NCBI RefSeq assembly: GCF_010645215.1
Contig: NZ_JAAGNW010000009.1
Coordinates: 50,216 to 89,138 of the forward strand
Direction of reading: 5' to 3'
DNA: 38,923 nucleotides
Source of the DNA: Burkholderia multivorans
GTDB taxonomy: Bacteria; Pseudomonadota; Gammaproteobacteria; Burkholderiales; Burkholderiaceae
Positions 9,187 to 17,449 of this stretch are shown in pieces. Made by a program: the position numbers and the translations under genes. The notes beneath the pieces are model-generated. The model made no database searches. It worked only from the letters and a program-made list of their open reading frames with translations, and had not been told where the DNA came from. How positions within the stretch are numbered: the stretch's first letter is position 1; the number at the start of each line of letters is the position of its first letter.

Positions 9187-10187
9187 ACGCAGTACCAGCA
9201 ACGTCCCGCGACGACGTCGTGCTCGTCGCCGATCAGCTCGCGAAGCATTATGCGGTGCGCCGCGGCATGTTCGGGCAGGGCACCGTGAAGGCGCTCAACG
9301 GCGTGTCGTTCCAGCTGAAGCGCGGCAAGACGCTCGCCGTCGTCGGCGAGTCGGGCTGCGGCAAATCGACGCTCGCGCGCCAGCTGACCTTGATCGAGCC
9401 GCCCACCTCGGGCAGCCTGTCGATCGACGGCCGCGACGTCGCCGGGGCGGACCGCGCGACGATCGCCGGGCTGCGCCGCCGCGTGCAGATGGTGTTCCAG
9501 AATCCGTTCGCGTCGCTGAATCCGCGCAAGACCGTCGAGCAGACGCTCGGCGAGCCGCTCGCGATCAACACGCCGCTGTCGGCCGCCGAGCGCGCGCAGC
9601 GCATCGCCGAGATCATGCGCACGGTCGGGCTGCGTCCCGAGCATGCGAAGCGCTATCCGCACATGTTCTCGGGCGGGCAGCGCCAGCGCGTCGCGATTGC
9701 GCGCGCGATGATCCTCGATCCGCAGATCGTCGTCGCCGACGAGCCGGTGTCTGCGCTCGACGTGTCGATCCAGGCGCAGATCCTGAATCTGTTCATGGAT
9801 CTGCAGGAACAGTTCGGCACCAGCTACGTGTTCATCTCGCACAACCTCGCAGTGGTCGAGCACATCGCCGACGAGGTGATGGTGATGTACTTCGGCAGCG
9901 TCGCGGAAGTGGGCGACAAGCAGACGCTCTACGCGCGGCCGCGCCATCCGTACACGCGCTCGCTGATGTCGGCGACGCCCGCGATCTTCGAGTCGGATCG
10001 CAAGATCCAGATCAAGCTCGAGGGCGAGCTGCCGTCGCCGCTCAATCCGCCGTCGGGCTGCGCGTTCCATCAGCGCTGCCCGTATGCGGCCGCGCGCTGC
10101 CGGGCCGAGGTGCCGGCGTTGCGCGAGGTCGACGGCCGGCTCGTGGCGTGCCATCGCGCCGAGGAAGTAGGGGAGGTGAATGCCTGA
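9183..10187 (+). CDS. dppF: Dipeptide ABC transporter ATP-binding protein DppF
   Basis: This 334-aa second ATPase of the dipeptide importer has Walker [10 protein letters not shown] (about residues 57-65), Q-loop [14 protein letters not shown], signature [14 protein letters not shown], Walker [14 protein letters not shown]-loop [11 protein letters not shown], and the C-terminal [12 protein letters not shown] plus [11 protein letters not shown]. All are standard for DppF/OppF. It overlaps dppD by 4 bases, and its 3' end overlaps the start of the next gene (10180) by 8 bases, so translation is probably coupled across all three. Confidence 0.94.
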   Translation: MNAVPATSRDDVVLVADQLAKHYAVRRGMFGQGTVKALNGVSFQLKRGKTLAVVGESGCGKSTLARQLTLIEPPTSGSLSIDGRDVAGADRATIAGLRRRVQMVFQNPFASLNPRKTVEQTLGEPLAINTPLSAAERAQRIAEIMRTVGLRPEHAKRYPHMFSGGQRQRVAIARAMILDPQIVVADEPVSALDVSIQAQILNLFMDLQEQFGTSYVFISHNLAVVEHIADEVMVMYFGSVAEVGDKQTLYARPRHPYTRSLMSATPAIFESDRKIQIKLEGELPSPLNPPSGCAFHQRCPYAAARCRAEVPALREVDGRLVACHRAEEVGEVNA

Positions 10188-11325
10188 AGCAGGAGCGGCG
10201 CGCCGGTTCGCGCGCCGTATGCGTTGCGCCGGCGCTCGCGTGATGCGGGCCCGCCGGCAGGCCCGGCGCTGGCGCATCCGCGCGCTCGCCGGGCTGCTGC
10301 TCGCCGGTGCGTGCGCGGCGGCCGGCGTGCTGACGCCGGTGCGGCCCGCCCATGCGAGCGGCGCGGCCGCCGCGAACGCGCCGCTGCATCCCGCGCAGAT
10401 CCCGCCGCCCGGCATGTCGCTGCCGGGCTTCCACGCGCCGCCCGCCACGACCAACGGCACGGTGTCGAGCGGCGCGGTGCGCACCCAGCCCGCCCGCATG
10501 CCGTTCTACGTCGCGACCAAGGGCAAGCTCACGCTCTACGTGCTCGGCACGCTGCATATCGGCGACCCCGCCGACTATCCGCCGACCCTGCCGTTCCGCC
10601 GGACGATCCTGGCCGCGCTCGCCGCGTCGCCGACCCTCGCGCTCGAACTGTCGCCGGACGACCTGCTCGAATCGCAGGACGACGTATCGAAGTACGGCGT
10701 GTGTCACTACGAATGCCTGCCGAAGCTGCTGCCCGAGCCGTTGTGGCAGAAGCTCGCGAATCGCCTGCACGGCAATCCGGCGGCGCTCGCGGGGATCCGC
10801 CGGATGCGCCCGTGGCTCGCGGCGCTGGTGGTCGAAACCTATGATTCGCTGTCGGCCGGCTTGCAGACGGAATACGGCACCGAGGCGCAATTGCAGAACG
10901 TGTTCCTGCGCAAGAAGGGCGGCAGGGTGGTCGGCCTCGAAACGCTCGCCGAGCAGATGCGCGCGTTCACCGGGCTCACGCTCGCGGAGCAGCGCGAAAT
11001 GCTCGCGCAGGACATGGTGCAGACGCCCGCGCAGAACGCGGCCGACGTGAAGGCGCTGCATCGACTGTGGCGAATTGGCGACGCCGATGCGCTCGCCGCA
11101 TGGGCGACCGCGAAGACCGAACGGCTCGCGCGCGTGAGGGCGGTGGCGGAGCGCAGCGACGGCAAGATCCTGTACGAGCGCAACCGGCGCTTCGTGGTCC
11201 GTATGACGCAGATCGCCGCGCCGAACCGGCCGGTGTTCGTTGCGATCGGCGCGCTGCATCTCGGCGGCCCGAAAGGCGTGCTCGAACTGTTGCGTCAGCA
11301 AGGTTGGCGGATCGACGCCGGCTGA
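10180..11325 (+). CDS. TraB/GumN family protein
   Basis: This 381-aa protein has an Arg-rich N-terminus and one hydrophobic segment (about residues 35-57) that could act as signal peptide or anchor. The TraB/GumN domain then starts with LYVLGTLHIGDP (about 124-135), contains ALELSPDD, and closes with FVAIGALHLGGPKGVLELLRQQGW. The conserved Gly-Thr-Leu-His and Gly-Ala-Leu-His motifs belong to a family distantly related to TIKI metalloproteases; a bacterial function is not established. The start overlaps dppF by 8 bases behind a GGGAGGTGA ribosome binding site, which suggests co-expression with the dipeptide importer. A peptide-related role is only a guess from context. Confidence 0.85.
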   Translation: MPEAGAARRFARRMRCAGARVMRARRQARRWRIRALAGLLLAGACAAAGVLTPVRPAHASGAAAANAPLHPAQIPPPGMSLPGFHAPPATTNGTVSSGAVRTQPARMPFYVATKGKLTLYVLGTLHIGDPADYPPTLPFRRTILAALAASPTLALELSPDDLLESQDDVSKYGVCHYECLPKLLPEPLWQKLANRLHGNPAALAGIRRMRPWLAALVVETYDSLSAGLQTEYGTEAQLQNVFLRKKGGRVVGLETLAEQMRAFTGLTLAEQREMLAQDMVQTPAQNAADVKALHRLWRIGDADALAAWATAKTERLARVRAVAERSDGKILYERNRRFVVRMTQIAAPNRPVFVAIGALHLGGPKGVLELLRQQGWRIDAG

Positions 11326-11371
11326 CGCATCGGGACATTCCCCCGGTTGTCGATGAATCGCGTTTCAGTAA

Positions 11372-11400
11372 TTGACACCCCCGCGGGCAAAATCTATTCT
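11372..11400 (+). promoter_or_regulatory. Strong sigma-70-like promoter with no known gene behind it
   Basis: TTGACA (6/6) at 11372-11377, a 17-base spacer, and TATTCT (4/6) at 11395-11400. The predicted start is near 11407. No convincing protein gene lies downstream on this strand before the terminator at 11716-11740. Confidence 0.55.
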
Positions 11401-11473
11401 CCACTCCACAACGTTTTCAAATCGACAAAAGCACTACGGGGAAGCACCAGAAAAACAGCGCGGGGTTGGCGTT

Positions 11474-11497
11474 GCCGGCACGTATCGACGTGCCGGC
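11474..11497. repeat. Perfect inverted repeat / hairpin
   Basis: GCCGGCACGT (11474-11483), loop ATCG, then ACGTGCCGGC (11488-11497). It has no T-tract, so it is not a classic terminator by itself. It could be an RNA stem in the candidate small RNA or a protein-binding palindrome. Confidence 0.65.
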
Positions 11498-11715
11498 GGC
11501 GTTCGGTCTGCATGCAGACGGGGCCACATCAAAATGAATCGCATGCGGGCACGTGCAGCTTGATCTGAACGTTCCGCCGTCTGGCCGGGGGGAGGTCGTA
11601 CCGGATGGCGGCGGACGCGGTTTGATCCGCGATGCGCAGCGGGCCACGAATAAGGGTGACGTCTTTCGATGTCACATTTAAGGATGGCTGATTGATTCGC
11701 CACATCGTGTTCGAA

Positions 11716-11740
11716 AAAAAGCGCCGGTTCGGCGCTTTTT
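11716..11740. terminator. Bidirectional intrinsic terminator between convergent genes
   Basis: AAAAAGCGCCG, a 3-nt loop, CGGCGCTTTTT. The stem has an A-run on one side and a T-run on the other, so it can end transcripts from both directions: the plus-strand unit, and the minus-strand pxp operon whose last gene stops at 11757. Confidence 0.88.
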
Positions 11741-11756
11741 CTTTTTCCGCGCGCGT

Positions 11757-12713
11757 TCACCGGAACATCAGGATATTCAGCAGAACGATGTTGGCGGCGA
11801 GGATCGCAAGCGCGGTCGGCACCTGTACCTTGATCACGGCGTTCTTGTCCGGCAGTTCGAGCAGCGCGGCGGGCACCATGTTGAAGTTCGCCGCCATCGG
11901 CGTCATCAGCGTGCCGCAGTAGCCGGAGAACATGCCGATCGCGACCATCACCGCCGGGTCGCCATGGAACACGTTGACGAGGATCGGCACGCCCACGCCG
12001 CCCGTCATCACCGGGAACGCGGCGAAGCCGTTGCCCATCACCATCGTGAACAGCGCCATGCCGATGCAGTACACGGCCACCGCGACGAGGCGGAAATCGA
12101 CGCTGATATAGGCCGTGGTCAGGTGCGCGACCGCCTTGCCGACGCCCGCGTCCGCGAATACGAGCCCGAGCATGCCGAGCAGCTGCGGCAGCACCGCGGC
12201 CCAGGACAGCGCGTCGACGAGGCGGCGCGTTTCGCGCAGCGACTGGCCGACCGTGTCGCGGGTCAGCGCGCAGGCGAGCGCGAGCGCGGCCACGCAGCCG
12301 ATGCCGAAGCCGACCAGCGTGGCGTTCTTCGGGTCGATCAGCGGCGCGCCCGCGACGTGCAGGTGCGGGGCCGCGAGCGTCACCACGACGGTCACGGCGG
12401 GAATCGTGAGCGCCGGCACGAACAGCCGGTTGCCAAGCCGCGCGGCGCTGGCGCGGCGCGCGTCGTCGGACAGCAGGCGCGGCCGCGCGGCCGTCACGCC
12501 GCCGAAGCCGGCGATCAGCGCCATCACGATCACGAGCAGGCCGACCAGCTCGACGGGCAGATGATCGCCGACCAGGAACACCAGCGCATAGACGATCCAG
12601 AAGCCGCCCGCGGTGAAGCGGCGCGGATGGTCGCGATCGCTGACGATCATCGCGCCGACCGCGAGCAGCACGAGCCCGAGCAGCCAGAACAGATAGGTGA
12701 GGGTGAGCGTCAT
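11757..12713 (-). CDS. DUF979 family membrane protein
   Basis: This 318-aa, very hydrophobic protein has about nine to ten membrane segments and matches the DUF979 pattern, including MVMGNGFAAFPVMTGGVGVP and the closing GYCGTLMTPMAANFNMVPAALLEL. DUF979 almost always sits beside DUF969 and near pyroglutamate-handling genes. A joint role as a two-part inner-membrane transporter, perhaps for 5-oxoproline, is an inference from this context. Its start overlaps the DUF969 stop by 4 bases. It is the last gene of the operon and ends just ahead of the bidirectional terminator. Confidence 0.85.
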   Translation of the reverse strand: MTLTLTYLFWLLGLVLLAVGAMIVSDRDHPRRFTAGGFWIVYALVFLVGDHLPVELVGLLVIVMALIAGFGGVTAARPRLLSDDARRASAARLGNRLFVPALTIPAVTVVVTLAAPHLHVAGAPLIDPKNATLVGFGIGCVAALALACALTRDTVGQSLRETRRLVDALSWAAVLPQLLGMLGLVFADAGVGKAVAHLTTAYISVDFRLVAVAVYCIGMALFTMVMGNGFAAFPVMTGGVGVPILVNVFHGDPAVMVAIGMFSGYCGTLMTPMAANFNMVPAALLELPDKNAVIKVQVPTALAILAANIVLLNILMFR

Positions 12714-13429
12714 GCGCGGTCTCCCGACGGTGCGGCGGCGGCCCCGCCCAGTTCGCGCTCGAGCCGGCGGTCGAGCAGCCACAGCCGGAAGCCGTGGATC
12801 AGGAAGGCGCACAGCGCGGTCGGGATGCCCCACAGCGCGACGTGCATCGGCTCGACGACGATGCCCGCCTCCTTGAGGAAGGTCACCATCAGCACGATCG
12901 CGCCGAACGCGACGAAGATGTCCTCGCCGAAGAACAGGCCGACGTTGTCGGTGGCGGCCGCATACGCGCGCAGCCGGTGCCGGATCGACTCGGGCAGGGG
13001 GCCGTAGCGGTTCTCGGCCGCGCCCTCGGTCATCGGTGCGATCAGCGGCCGCACCATCTGCGGATGCCCGCCGAGGCCCGTGAGCCCGACCGCGGCCGTC
13101 AGCTCGCGCACCAGCAGGTAGACGATCAGCAGGCGGCCCGCGGTGGCCGCGCGGATCGTCGCGATCCAGGCCTGCGCGCGCTCGCGCAGGCCGTGCCGTT
13201 CGAGCAGGCCGATCACCGCGAGCGGCAGCAGGATGATGAGCGGGATGTTGCGGGTCTTCAGGAAACCCGTGCCGATCGCGGCGAGGATCCGATCCGGTGG
13301 AAAGTGGGCGCTCACGGCAGTCGCGATCGCGGCGGCGGTGACGATCAGCATCGGATTGAAACGCAGCACGAAGCCGACAATGATCACGGCGACGCCGATC
13401 AGCGGCCATAGATTCACGGTGCTTTGCAT
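12710..13429 (-). CDS. DUF969 family membrane protein
   Basis: This 239-aa protein has about six membrane segments. Typical stretches are GVAVIIVGFVLRFNPMLIV at the N-terminus, GTGFLKTRNIPLIILLPLAVIG and DNVGLFFGEDIFVAFGAI. It is the fixed partner of DUF979, with a 4-base ATGA overlap, and lies behind pxpA. A GGAG lies about 8 bases before ATG 13429. A transport role for 5-oxoproline or a related compound is inferred from gene context and has no direct sequence proof. Confidence 0.85.
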   Translation of the reverse strand: MQSTVNLWPLIGVAVIIVGFVLRFNPMLIVTAAAIATAVSAHFPPDRILAAIGTGFLKTRNIPLIILLPLAVIGLLERHGLRERAQAWIATIRAATAGRLLIVYLLVRELTAAVGLTGLGGHPQMVRPLIAPMTEGAAENRYGPLPESIRHRLRAYAAATDNVGLFFGEDIFVAFGAIVLMVTFLKEAGIVVEPMHVALWGIPTALCAFLIHGFRLWLLDRRLERELGGAAAAPSGDRA

Positions 13430-13555
13430 GGACGATCTCCAAACTAGGGAAAAGGCGCCGGTCGCCCATGGCGGGCCGGCGCGCCGCGGCGCGCAACAGG
13501 GCCGCGCCGGCGCGCTTCAGCGGCTCTGATGGCCGCTTGAGGCTGCACGTCGCCG

Positions 13556-13580
13556 CGCGCGCCGCTTCGAGCGGCGCGCG
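13556..13580 (-). promoter_or_regulatory. Intercistronic hairpin between pxpA and DUF969
   Basis: Perfect 11-bp stem CGCGCGCCGCT / AGCGGCGCGCG with a TCG loop (plus-strand reading), in the 198-base gap between pxpA and DUF969. No T-tract follows, so it may be an mRNA processing or stability element that separates enzyme and transporter expression, or simply a GC-rich spacer. Confidence 0.5.
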
Positions 13581-13627
13581 ACGGATAAAGCGATATGAAG
13601 CGAAAACCGGTGGGCGGCGGCTGCGCG

Positions 13628-14392
13628 TCAGGCGCGCGCGTCCGCGTGCAGCGCGCCGGGCGCGGCCACGTCGAGGCCGGCGTGTTCGAGCGCCGCGCGG
13701 ATCCGGCGCGCGAACGCGAGCGCATGCGGGCCGTCGCCGTGCAGGCAGACGGTCTGCGCGCTGAGCGGCACCCACTCGCCCGTGACCGCGCGCACCCGCT
13801 GGCCGCGCACCATTTCGAGCGTGCGCTCGAGCATCTCGTCTTCGTTTTCGATCAGCGCGCCGGGCTGGCTGCGCGGCACGAGCGAGCCGTCGGCGCGGTA
13901 GCCGCGGTCGGCGAACACTTCCTCGACCGCGCTGAGGCCGGCCTGCCGCGCAGCCGCGATGAAGCCGCTGTTGGCGAGGCCGAACACCGCGACCGACGGG
14001 TCGAAGTCATGGATCGCGGACACCACGGCGTCGGCGATCTCCGCGTCGCGCGCGGCCTGGTTGTAGAGCGCGCCGTGCGGCTTGACGTGCGCGATCCGGC
14101 CGCCCTCGGCCTGCGCGATCGCGGACAGCGCGCCGAGCTGGTACAGCACGCCCGCGTAGATCTCGCCCGCCGGCAGGTCCATTTCCTTGCGGCCGAAGTT
14201 CTCGGGGTCGTGGAAGCTCGGGTGCGCGCCGATCGCGACGTTCTTCTCGACGGCCCAGCGCACGCAGTCGCGCATCGCCTGCGCGCCGCCCGCGTGCCAG
14301 CCGCACGCGCTGTTGGCGGAACTCACGAGTTCGAGCAGCGCTTCGTCGGAGCCGCAGCCTTCGCCGAGATCGGCATTCAGATCGATTTCCAT
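13628..14392 (-). CDS. pxpA: 5-oxoprolinase subunit A (LamB/YcsF family)
   Basis: This 254-aa protein starts [20 protein letters not shown], the LamB/YcsF signature. It goes on with [41 protein letters not shown] and the C-terminal [13 protein letters not shown], which together form the conserved metal/substrate pocket of the family. With PxpB and PxpC it forms the ATP-dependent enzyme that opens 5-oxoproline (pyroglutamate) to glutamate in the cytoplasm. ATG 14392 is chosen because of GAGGAAAAC before it and the perfect family start; the frame is open further upstream without homology. It lies 47 bases after pxpC. Confidence 0.94.
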   Translation of the reverse strand: MEIDLNADLGEGCGSDEALLELVSSANSACGWHAGGAQAMRDCVRWAVEKNVAIGAHPSFHDPENFGRKEMDLPAGEIYAGVLYQLGALSAIAQAEGGRIAHVKPHGALYNQAARDAEIADAVVSAIHDFDPSVAVFGLANSGFIAAARQAGLSAVEEVFADRGYRADGSLVPRSQPGALIENEDEMLERTLEMVRGQRVRAVTGEWVPLSAQTVCLHGDGPHALAFARRIRAALEHAGLDVAAPGALHADARA

Positions 14393-14439
14393 GTTTTCCT
14401 CGTCAGGAGCCTGTTGTTGTCGGGAATGGCGGGCCGTCG

Positions 14440-15510
14440 TCATGCGGCCCGGGACTGCGCGCGGGCGCGCGCTTCTTCGTGCATGTCGATGGCCACGTCG
14501 ATCTGCCGCAGGTACGCGCGCTCGGCCACGAGCGCATCGCGCGCGGCGTCGGGCGTGGCGGGCACGAAGCGGATCGGCAGGTTCAGGCGCGCCTGCGCGA
14601 GTTTCCACAGATCGGCGCGGATCACCGAGCCGATCTTCGGATAGCCGCCCGTCGTCTGCGCATCATGCATCAGCACGATCGGCTGGCCGTTCGGCGGCAC
14701 CTGGATCGTGCCGGGCAGCACGGCGTGCGACAGCAGGTCGTCGGACTTCGCGCGCGTCAGGGCGGTGCCCGCGAGCCGGTAGCCCATCCGGTTGCTGTTC
14801 GGCGTCACGAGCCATTCGTCTTCCCACAGCGCCTGCTGCGCGGCCGGCGTGAAGCTCGGATACTGCGGGCCCGGCAGCACCCGCACCGGCATCGCCCAGG
14901 CCGCGTGCGTGCTCTTGTGGCGGCGCGGCGCGTCGTCGAAGCGGGTGAACGCGCACCAGGCGGGCGCCTTCACGCCGAATTCGTGCGCGTCGGGCGCGAG
15001 GCAGCCCGGCGTGTCGGCCGCGGGCACGCCGACCGGCAGGCGGTCGCCGTCGCGCAGCGCACGGCCGCCGAGGCCGCCGTAGTGCGAGGCGAGGTCGGTG
15101 CTGCGCGAGCCGATCATCGGCAGCACGTCGCTCCCGCCCGCGATGCACAGGTAGCCGCGCATCCCGCGTTTCGCGGCGGGCAGCACCAGGGTCTGGCCGG
15201 CCGCGACGGGCAGGCTCCACCAGGAATAAACGGGCTGGCCGTCGAGCGTCGCGCCGAATTCGGTGCCGGTGATCGCGACCCGGGTCGCGCGCGGGAAGCG
15301 GAACGACGCGGGGCCGAGCGTGATCTCGACGGCCGCTGCGTCCGGCCGGTTGCCGACCAGCCGGTTGCCGACCTCGAGCGCGAGCGAGTCGAGCGCGCCG
15401 CCCTGCGCGACGCCCAGGTGGCGGAAGCCCTGCCGGCCGAGATCCTGCACCGTGGACAAGGGGCCGGCGCGCAGCACCTCGAGGCTGCCTGCGGAAGCGT
15501 GGCGGTTCAT
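14440..15510 (-). CDS. pxpC: 5-oxoprolinase subunit C (biotin-dependent carboxyltransferase-like)
   Basis: This 356-aa protein of the KipA/AHS2 family shows [25 protein letters not shown] at the N-terminus, [29 protein letters not shown] and the diagnostic [11 protein letters not shown] and [14 protein letters not shown]. It is the catalytic partner of PxpB in ATP-driven pyroglutamate hydrolysis. The ATG at 15510 overlaps the pxpB stop by 4 bases, showing translational coupling. Length matches KipA/PxpC proteins with a full C-terminus. Confidence 0.93.
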   Translation of the reverse strand: MNRHASAGSLEVLRAGPLSTVQDLGRQGFRHLGVAQGGALDSLALEVGNRLVGNRPDAAAVEITLGPASFRFPRATRVAITGTEFGATLDGQPVYSWWSLPVAAGQTLVLPAAKRGMRGYLCIAGGSDVLPMIGSRSTDLASHYGGLGGRALRDGDRLPVGVPAADTPGCLAPDAHEFGVKAPAWCAFTRFDDAPRRHKSTHAAWAMPVRVLPGPQYPSFTPAAQQALWEDEWLVTPNSNRMGYRLAGTALTRAKSDDLLSHAVLPGTIQVPPNGQPIVLMHDAQTTGGYPKIGSVIRADLWKLAQARLNLPIRFVPATPDAARDALVAERAYLRQIDVAIDMHEEARARAQSRAA

Positions 15511-16163
15511 CGGCCGGGGCCCTCCGCGATCGTGAAGCGGACCCGGTCGCCGGGCCGCAGCAGGGTGGGCGGCGTTTGCGCCGGGTCGAAGAGGGGCAGC
15601 CGGGTGCGGCCGATCAATTGCCAGCCGCCCGGCGCGGCGGCCGGGTAGATGCCGGTCTGCGCGCCGCCGATGCCGACCGAGCCGGCCGGCACTTCGAGCC
15701 GCGGCGCCGCGCGGCGCGGCGTGTGGAGCGCCGCTTCGAGCCCGCCCAGGTAGCTGAAGCCCGGCTGGAAGCCGAGGAAGAACACCACGTAGCGGCCGGC
15801 CGCGTGGCGCCGCACGACTTCGTCGACCGACAGCCCGGTATGCGCGGCGACCGCGTCGAGATCGGGGCCGGATGCGCCGCCGTATGCCACCGGGATCTCG
15901 ACCTCGCGGCCCTCGCCGGCGAGGTCGCCGGGCGCCTCCCAGGCCGCCTGCAGCAGCGGCAGCAGCGCGTCGGCGGAGGTGGCGAGCGGGTCGAACACGA
16001 TGGTCAGGTTGTTCATGCCCGGCACGACGTCGACGACGTCCGGCCAGCCGCGCGCGGTGTCGGCGACGGCCCAGATGCGACGCTGGCAGTCCAGGGTCGC
16101 GGGCGGAGGCGTTTCGCAAACCAGCGCGGAATCGCCGAGCGGATAGAGGCGTGGTGTGGTCAT
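15507..16163 (-). CDS. pxpB: 5-oxoprolinase subunit B (KipI/AHS1 family)
   Basis: This 218-aa protein has PLGDSALVCE near the N-terminus, GMNNLTIVFDP, VEIPVAYGG, and the family hallmark VFFLGFQPGFSYLGGL followed by TPRRAAPRLEVPAGSVGIGGAQTGIYP. It forms the PxpBC complex that works with PxpA in 5-oxoproline cleavage. ATG 16163 is preferred because the family N-terminus begins right there; an upstream in-frame ATG at 16274 would add unrelated residues and cross the likely operator. It is the first gene of the five-gene operon and is divergent from a winged-helix regulator at 16313. Confidence 0.93.
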   Translation of the reverse strand: MTTPRLYPLGDSALVCETPPPATLDCQRRIWAVADTARGWPDVVDVVPGMNNLTIVFDPLATSADALLPLLQAAWEAPGDLAGEGREVEIPVAYGGASGPDLDAVAAHTGLSVDEVVRRHAAGRYVVFFLGFQPGFSYLGGLEAALHTPRRAAPRLEVPAGSVGIGGAQTGIYPAAAPGGWQLIGRTRLPLFDPAQTPPTLLRPGDRVRFTIAEGPGR

Positions 16164-16197
16164 CAGTCCAGGATGCGGCAGGGCATCGATCAAGAAT

Positions 16198-16215
16198 ACA
16201 TTGTCAATAAAATGT
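16198..16215. promoter_or_regulatory. Candidate operator in pxpB/regulator divergent promoter region
   Basis: Inverted repeat ACATT-N8-AATGT, containing the inner palindrome ATTGTCAAT (16200-16208), in a locally AT-rich patch between two divergent genes. On the minus strand TATTCT lies just downstream and could be the -10 of pxpB. On the plus strand TTGTCA (16201-16206) resembles a -35. Autoregulation by the neighbouring winged-helix protein is inferred. Confidence 0.4.
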
Positions 16216-16312
16216 CGATAACTTCTCAATAAGCGTTTTTGCGGAGCAGGCGGCGCCGGGGTTCTGGCGTACACTGCGGCTCACCTTCGACCCGAGCCGG
16301 ATTGATTCCGCC

Positions 16313-16825
16313 ATGCAGCGCGCACCGACCAAGATCGTGTCTTCCGAACATCTCGTCTCCGAGTCCAGCGCGGAATTATCCGAGCTGGAATATGGCCTCA
16401 TCATGGCGAGCAACGCTTTCAACCGCTGGATGGTGAGGTGCATGGCGGCGGCGGGCGCGAAGGACATGACGGCGGTCGAGGTGTCGCTGCTGCATCACGT
16501 GAGCCACCGCGAGCGCAAGAAGAAGCTCGCGGACATCTGCTTCGTGCTCAATATCGAGGATACGCATGTCGCGACCTACGCCCTCAAGAAACTTGTGACC
16601 CGAGGGTATGTAAAAAGCGAAAAGACCGGCAAGGAGGTGTTCTTCTCGGCCACCCCGGCCGGTCGCGAGCTGTGCCTCAAGTATCGCGAGGTGCGCGAGC
16701 ATTGCCTGATCGAGACGCTCAAGGAAAGCGGCCTCACCAACGAGCAGATCGGCGAGTCCGCGCAGCTCCTGCGCAACGCGTCGGGCCTCTACGACACGGC
16801 CGCGCGCGCGGCGGCGTCGCTGTAG
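16313..16825 (+). CDS. Winged-helix (MarR-like) DNA-binding transcriptional regulator
   Basis: This 170-aa protein has a central winged helix. Residues about 55-75 (VEVSLLHHVSHRERKKKLADICF) form the first helices, IEDTHVATYALKKLVTRGYV the recognition helix region, and KSEKTGKEVFFSATPAGRELC the wing. Long flanking helices suggest a MarR-type dimer. It is divergent from the 5-oxoprolinase operon, with about 150 bases between the starts and a palindrome in the gap, so control of pxp genes and of itself is plausible. Its ligand is unknown. It ends 7 bases before the convergent fau gene. Confidence 0.82.
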   Translation: MQRAPTKIVSSEHLVSESSAELSELEYGLIMASNAFNRWMVRCMAAAGAKDMTAVEVSLLHHVSHRERKKKLADICFVLNIEDTHVATYALKKLVTRGYVKSEKTGKEVFFSATPAGRELCLKYREVREHCLIETLKESGLTNEQIGESAQLLRNASGLYDTAARAAASL

Positions 16826-16832
16826 CCGCAGG

Positions 16833-17441
16833 TCAGCCGGCGCGCCGCAGCGTGCGCGCGTCGGTGACGATCCAGTCGAGCGGCCGGTCGTGCGCCTCGC
16901 GCGGCAGCGCGGCCACGCCGCAGGCGTCGTAGGCCACGCCGAGCGTGACGGGCGGGACGGCGCCGGGCCAGGCCGCGAGCGTGCGGTCGTAGTAGCCGCC
17001 GCCGTAGCCGAGCCGGTAGCCCGCTTCGTCGAAACCCACGCAGGGAATCAGCAGCAGCTCCGGCACGAACGGCGCGCCCGCGGCCGGCTCGGGAATCCGG
17101 TGATGGCCCTCGCGCATCGGCGCGCCGGGCGCCCAGGCATGGAATGCGAGCGGCGCGCGAGGCGTGTCGATCACCGGCAGCGCGGCGCGCCGGCCGGCGT
17201 CGGCGGCGAGCCAGTCGGACACCGTCGGGCGCGCGTCGAACTCGCCCGCGAGGGGCCAGTAGAAGCCGAGCGTGCGCGCCGGCTGGGCATCGAGCAGCGC
17301 GCGCAGCCGCCGGGCGAGCGCGGCGTCGGCAAGCGGCGCGGCGGCCGCGTCGCGGCGCGCGGCGGCGAGCGTTTTACGCAGCGCCTGCTTCGCGTTCGCG
17401 GCGGGGGGGCGTGCTATGCTTTCGCTCACTTCGTGCTCCAT
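16833..17441 (-). CDS. fau: 5-formyltetrahydrofolate cyclo-ligase
   Basis: This 202-aa cytoplasmic enzyme makes 5,10-methenyltetrahydrofolate from 5-formyl-THF using ATP. ATP-site residues appear in the N-terminal KQALRKTLAAARRD segment. LPVIDTPRAPLAFHAW lies in the middle, and the family signature LLIPCVGFDEAGYRLGYGGGYYDR near residue 140 is complete. Length fits YgfA/Fau (about 180-200 aa). Its ATG at 17441 is only 8 bases from the divergent ATG of slt, so each promoter must lie inside the other gene's 5' end. Confidence 0.92.
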   Translation of the reverse strand: MEHEVSESIARPPAANAKQALRKTLAAARRDAAAAPLADAALARRLRALLDAQPARTLGFYWPLAGEFDARPTVSDWLAADAGRRAALPVIDTPRAPLAFHAWAPGAPMREGHHRIPEPAAGAPFVPELLLIPCVGFDEAGYRLGYGGGYYDRTLAAWPGAVPPVTLGVAYDACGVAALPREAHDRPLDWIVTDARTLRRAG

Positions 17442-17449
17442 TAAAAACG

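Larger units (their letters stand above)
11407..11740 (+). ncRNA. Candidate intergenic small RNA (or leader with tiny ORF)
   Basis: This is a transcript of about 330 nt predicted between the TTGACA/TATTCT promoter and the intrinsic terminator at 11716-11740. It contains a perfect 10-bp hairpin at 11474-11497 and only short, unconvincing reading frames, including a 9-codon one at 11534. No known RNA family was recognised. The call is an inference from promoter plus terminator plus hairpin in a 430-bp protein-free gap. Confidence 0.3.

Noticed and set aside
15263-16232. Long open frames antisense to pxpB and pxpC (and similar ones antisense to dpp, cca and flg genes)
   Set aside because: High-GC DNA with GC-rich third positions leaves long open frames on the other strand. 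They are Arg/Ala-rich and lack homology or ribosome binding sites.
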